Shown here: piece after piece, positions 61,201 to 64,000 of the stretch
Layout of the letters: each line of letters opens with the position of its first letter
Position numbering within the stretch: the first letter of the stretch is position 1
Source: Labia minor
Lineage: Eukaryota > Arthropoda > Insecta > Dermaptera > Spongiphoridae
Direction: 5' to 3'
NCBI GenBank assembly: GCA_963082975.1
Contig: OY720348.1
Location: forward strand, 57,191,564 to 57,255,563
DNA length: 64,000 bases
Notes under the pieces: model-generated
What the model saw: only the letters and a program-made list of their open reading frames with translations
Databases searched by the model: none
Told to the model about the DNA's origin: nothing
Position numbers and translations under genes: made by a program

Positions 61201-62673
61201 GAAAATTGTTACATATTATTCAGGATATTTTAAAAACTATTTCTTTCTTTAATTAATATTCATTTTTTCTATAAGTCAGATATATTTCCAAATATTAAAT
61301 AATTTTTGAAGTGAAAACTTCTTTAGCGGCGTTGAGCACTTTTGCGGGATGGGGAAAAAGTATAGAACTCGCGTGATCGTGACCAACACCATGAAACCAT
61401 CTGCTTTCAAATTTCTTATAACAGAGCGCGAAATTTGAATTGTCATTAGAACTGTTTTATAAATTATCTCTAACATATAAATATATATTTATTATGTAAA
61501 GTTCATTTCATATATACATATATAATCAAAATTATACGAAATGAACTTCACATAATAAATATATATTTTATGTTAGAGATAAGAATTATAAAACAGTTCG
61601 TATTGCAATATTTTAAACAAAGTTGTGTATTTATATATATATAAATATAAGTTACAAATTTGTTTAAAATATATGTTTAAAATAATATATAAGTTATATA
61701 TATATACATGCATATGAAATTCATCTTTCTCGTGAAATAGCGCGAATTTCGTCTGTTTTAAAATTTCTTACGCAGAAGTTTTCACTTCTGTCGGCCAGTC
61801 CCACGACTGCCAATTTTGCTTTTTTAATTCCGAAAAGCTGCAAAGCACGTTTTTTTGTCTTTAGTTTGTTTTATAACCACTTGGGGCGCTAAACAGTTTT
61901 TCAAAAAAACACTATAGAAAAAAAATATATGTACCTATATATTATATATTTATGTATTATTGAGGAGCACAAGTTCATTAATTTTAATCAGATTGATGCA
62001 AATGTGTAACATTTAATAATTGTAATAAATAATTAAAGAATTGTGTATCAATATTTTTTAAAGGGTAGAGCGAGAGCTCGGTGTCCCAGGTATTAATATT
62101 ACCAGCCAAATCAAATAATAATGAATCATTTTTTTTAACTTAAGTACCGAGCCGAGGCTCGGGGTCCCGGTACTTTTAATTAAATTGAGAACTTTTAGAA
62201 TAAATTATTTTATTGAATTGATATTTGTATATTAGAATTTAAAATAAAGTGAAATATTATAATAATTCTTTGATTGGGAATAGCTATGATAATTCATTGT
62301 TTGAAATGATTCCGCTAGGCCGGCAGTGAGCCGCGAGCTGCTCTTGAATGAACAACACGGAGAATTATATAAACTTTAAAAAATTAATTTCTGCGGTTAT
62401 TGATAAGATATTAATAAAATTTATAGCCTATGTTACTCTAGAGGTATATAAGAATATTGTGATGTAATTTCAAAGAAATCGGTTCAGCCAATTCTGAGTC
62501 TATAAAATAGTAATTTTCCGGACAGACAGACCGACAGACAGACAGACAGACAGACAGACGTGAAAAATTCTAAAGTCACTTTTGGATTCTAGAGGTCATG
62601 AAACGCGAAGATATGCAAAAATTTTTAAATTCTGAGCAATGTGCAGACAAAAACCTTTTTTTATATATATAGA
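58208..62673 (-). mobile_element. Non-autonomous Helitron (unit D)
   Basis: Copy of 34,792-39,257 with the same ends (reverse-strand TC start, GC hairpin, CTAG end), carried along by the 23.4-kb duplication and not a separate insertion. It includes the tRNA-like head at 60,844-60,906 and the inverted repeat at 61,450-61,598. Confidence 0.93.
58436..59231 (-). pseudogene. LINE reverse-transcriptase 3' part inside the Helitron (unit D)
   Basis: Copy of 35,020-35,815. Longest open part 58,932-58,624. Confidence 0.88.
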
Positions 62674-64000
62674 TAAAAATGAAAAATATTACTATATAAT
62701 ACAATAATATATACCTCGTATTTTAAAAAGTAGAATTTACCCTAAAAATATATATAAAAAATTCATTTTTTGCAATGAAAATGCCCGATATTAATCGAAC
62801 TATGAAAGATATCTTAAATATATAAAGGGATTCTTATTTAGATTGAAAAATGAAATAAATTTATATACAGGGTCATTGTAAAAGGTGGATGATATTTTTT
62901 TGCACAACTATTCGATAAATCAACACTTTTCATCAACTAATCCATCTATTTCTAATTCTTGATTTGAATGGATAGAAAAAATTGGAAGTGAAAGATCATA
63001 TGATAATTTTATTTAATTTCTATATTGAGAAAATTTAATTATGTAGTCTAGGAAGGTAAATAATAATATATATTTTCTATCAATTTCTATATTTCTGTAT
63101 TTTTCATCTAATTTCAACCTAATTTTATATTTCTATATTTTTAAATACCATTCTACCTTTATCCTATTTCACTATTAGAACAGTTCAATATTCTTAATAG
63201 AATAATTTTTTTAAAAAACCTAGTCTTATTTGAAACTTTCTTCTGTTAATATTATTTATTTTCTTTTTTTTTTTTTTTTTGAAACTTTTATCAATTTAAA
63301 TATCTATGAAATAATAAAAATGCAAATCTCATCTTTCATTTTTAATAATTTTTTAATTTTTCTTCATATTGTTTTTATACTACATGGTATATATATATAT
63401 ACATACTTTTTACCTATATTTATATTCTAACTGTTTATTTCTCTTTCAATATATAGTTAATTTATTAGATTACCAATAATTTATTATTATGATATTTTAT
63501 ATGTGTATCTATTTTCTTTATTTTAATTTTATTTGTTCTAATTTTTATTGGTATATATTTATAAATAACTAAATAAATATCTATATATAGATTGATGACT
63601 ATTAATATAAAAGGAAAGGACAGGAATTTTAACTTCAAATTAAAACTTCATAATTATTTACATTTGGTTGTTTTATTATTAGTAGTAATTCAAAAATTAC
63701 AGAAAAAGTTACATATGATAAGTATAAATAAATAAATAAAAATTCGTTAATATTTCTTGAAAGAACTCATCTTCCCCTTCTTTTTCTTCATTCTTTTTTC
63801 TCATTATATAATGTATGAAGTTATCTTTCTGAAAAACCAATAATTCAGATTAGTCCAATTTTATTATTAAATATATAAATTTTTAGAAAATATAAAAAAA
63901 ATAACTAAAAAAATAATTATTATGATAATAAAATATTTTGATATTTCATTGAAATAATAAATAAATAAATTAAATAATATGAAAAAACTTAAGGGAAAAA
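62674..64000. other. AT-rich tail of unit D
   Basis: Copy of 39,258-40,585. The window ends about 150 bp before the expected next unit border. Confidence 0.5.

Larger units (their letters stand above)
49553..64000 (+). repeat. Tandem zinc-finger unit D (about 14.4 kb, cut by window end)
   Basis: Near-identical copy of unit B at +23,416 bp. Differences seen by eye: C to T at 50,163, T to G at 54,567 (stop codon in the gene), A to C at 54,956, and a small cluster near 62,740-62,765 with one base deleted. Confidence 0.92.

Noticed and set aside
17113-64000. Array as an integrated viral or virus-derived locus
   Set aside because: No capsid, polymerase, integrase or terminal repeat structure. 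Genes have host-type introns and the flanks are ordinary transposon-rich DNA.

Overview
The window is very AT-rich, repeat-dense eukaryotic DNA. Introns have GT-AG borders, and the repeats are animal types: mariner/Tc1 elements, Helitrons, hAT-type MITEs, a tRNA-derived SINE and a LINE. The SINE core and LINE reverse-transcriptase type suggest an arthropod, most likely an insect. I cannot name the species. I recognised no LTR retroelement, Polinton or virus-like element, and no rRNA or CRISPR.

Left part (1-17,112). This is mostly AT-rich spacer with transposon remains: an old copy of a repeat seen again in the array (2086-3540), a TIR MITE (3702-4139), a broken Helitron Rep fragment (4254-4590), three copies of a repeat I call the ACCG family, two hAT MITEs, two dead mariners, a foldback repeat and a dead Tc1 transposase. 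The one convincing host gene is the 3' end of a spliced gene at 5536-6433. Its short exons join in frame and encode a basic C-terminus with an FKAKPMP motif of TPX2/FAM161 type.

Right part (17,113-64,000). This is a tandem array of four units, A 17,113-26,136, B 26,137-40,734, C 40,735-49,552 and D 49,553-64,000 (cut by the window end). Each unit carries one two-exon C2H2 zinc-finger gene. Exon 1 encodes only MDLYSQEERKYPIYI plus one base. An intron of about 1.2-1.4 kb follows, then a long exon 2 with an N-terminal C2HC-like finger, a charged linker and 12 (A), 18 (B), 11 (C) or 17 (D) fingers joined by TGEKP linkers. Splice sites and reading frame are kept in all four copies, while finger number, order and DNA-contact residues differ. 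Each copy ends at a different point of a shared 3' tail.

History of the array. From about 46,052 onward the sequence repeats what lies 23,416 bp to the left with only a handful of differences. Unit C matches unit A perfectly right of that point but resembles B left of it, so C looks like the product of unequal crossing-over. B and D also carry a Helitron (4,466 bp), an ACCG-family repeat and a 175-bp hAT MITE. Units A and C preserve the empty sites or a remnant. The array looks like a young, expanding zinc-finger cluster, although a false duplication in the assembly must be excluded.
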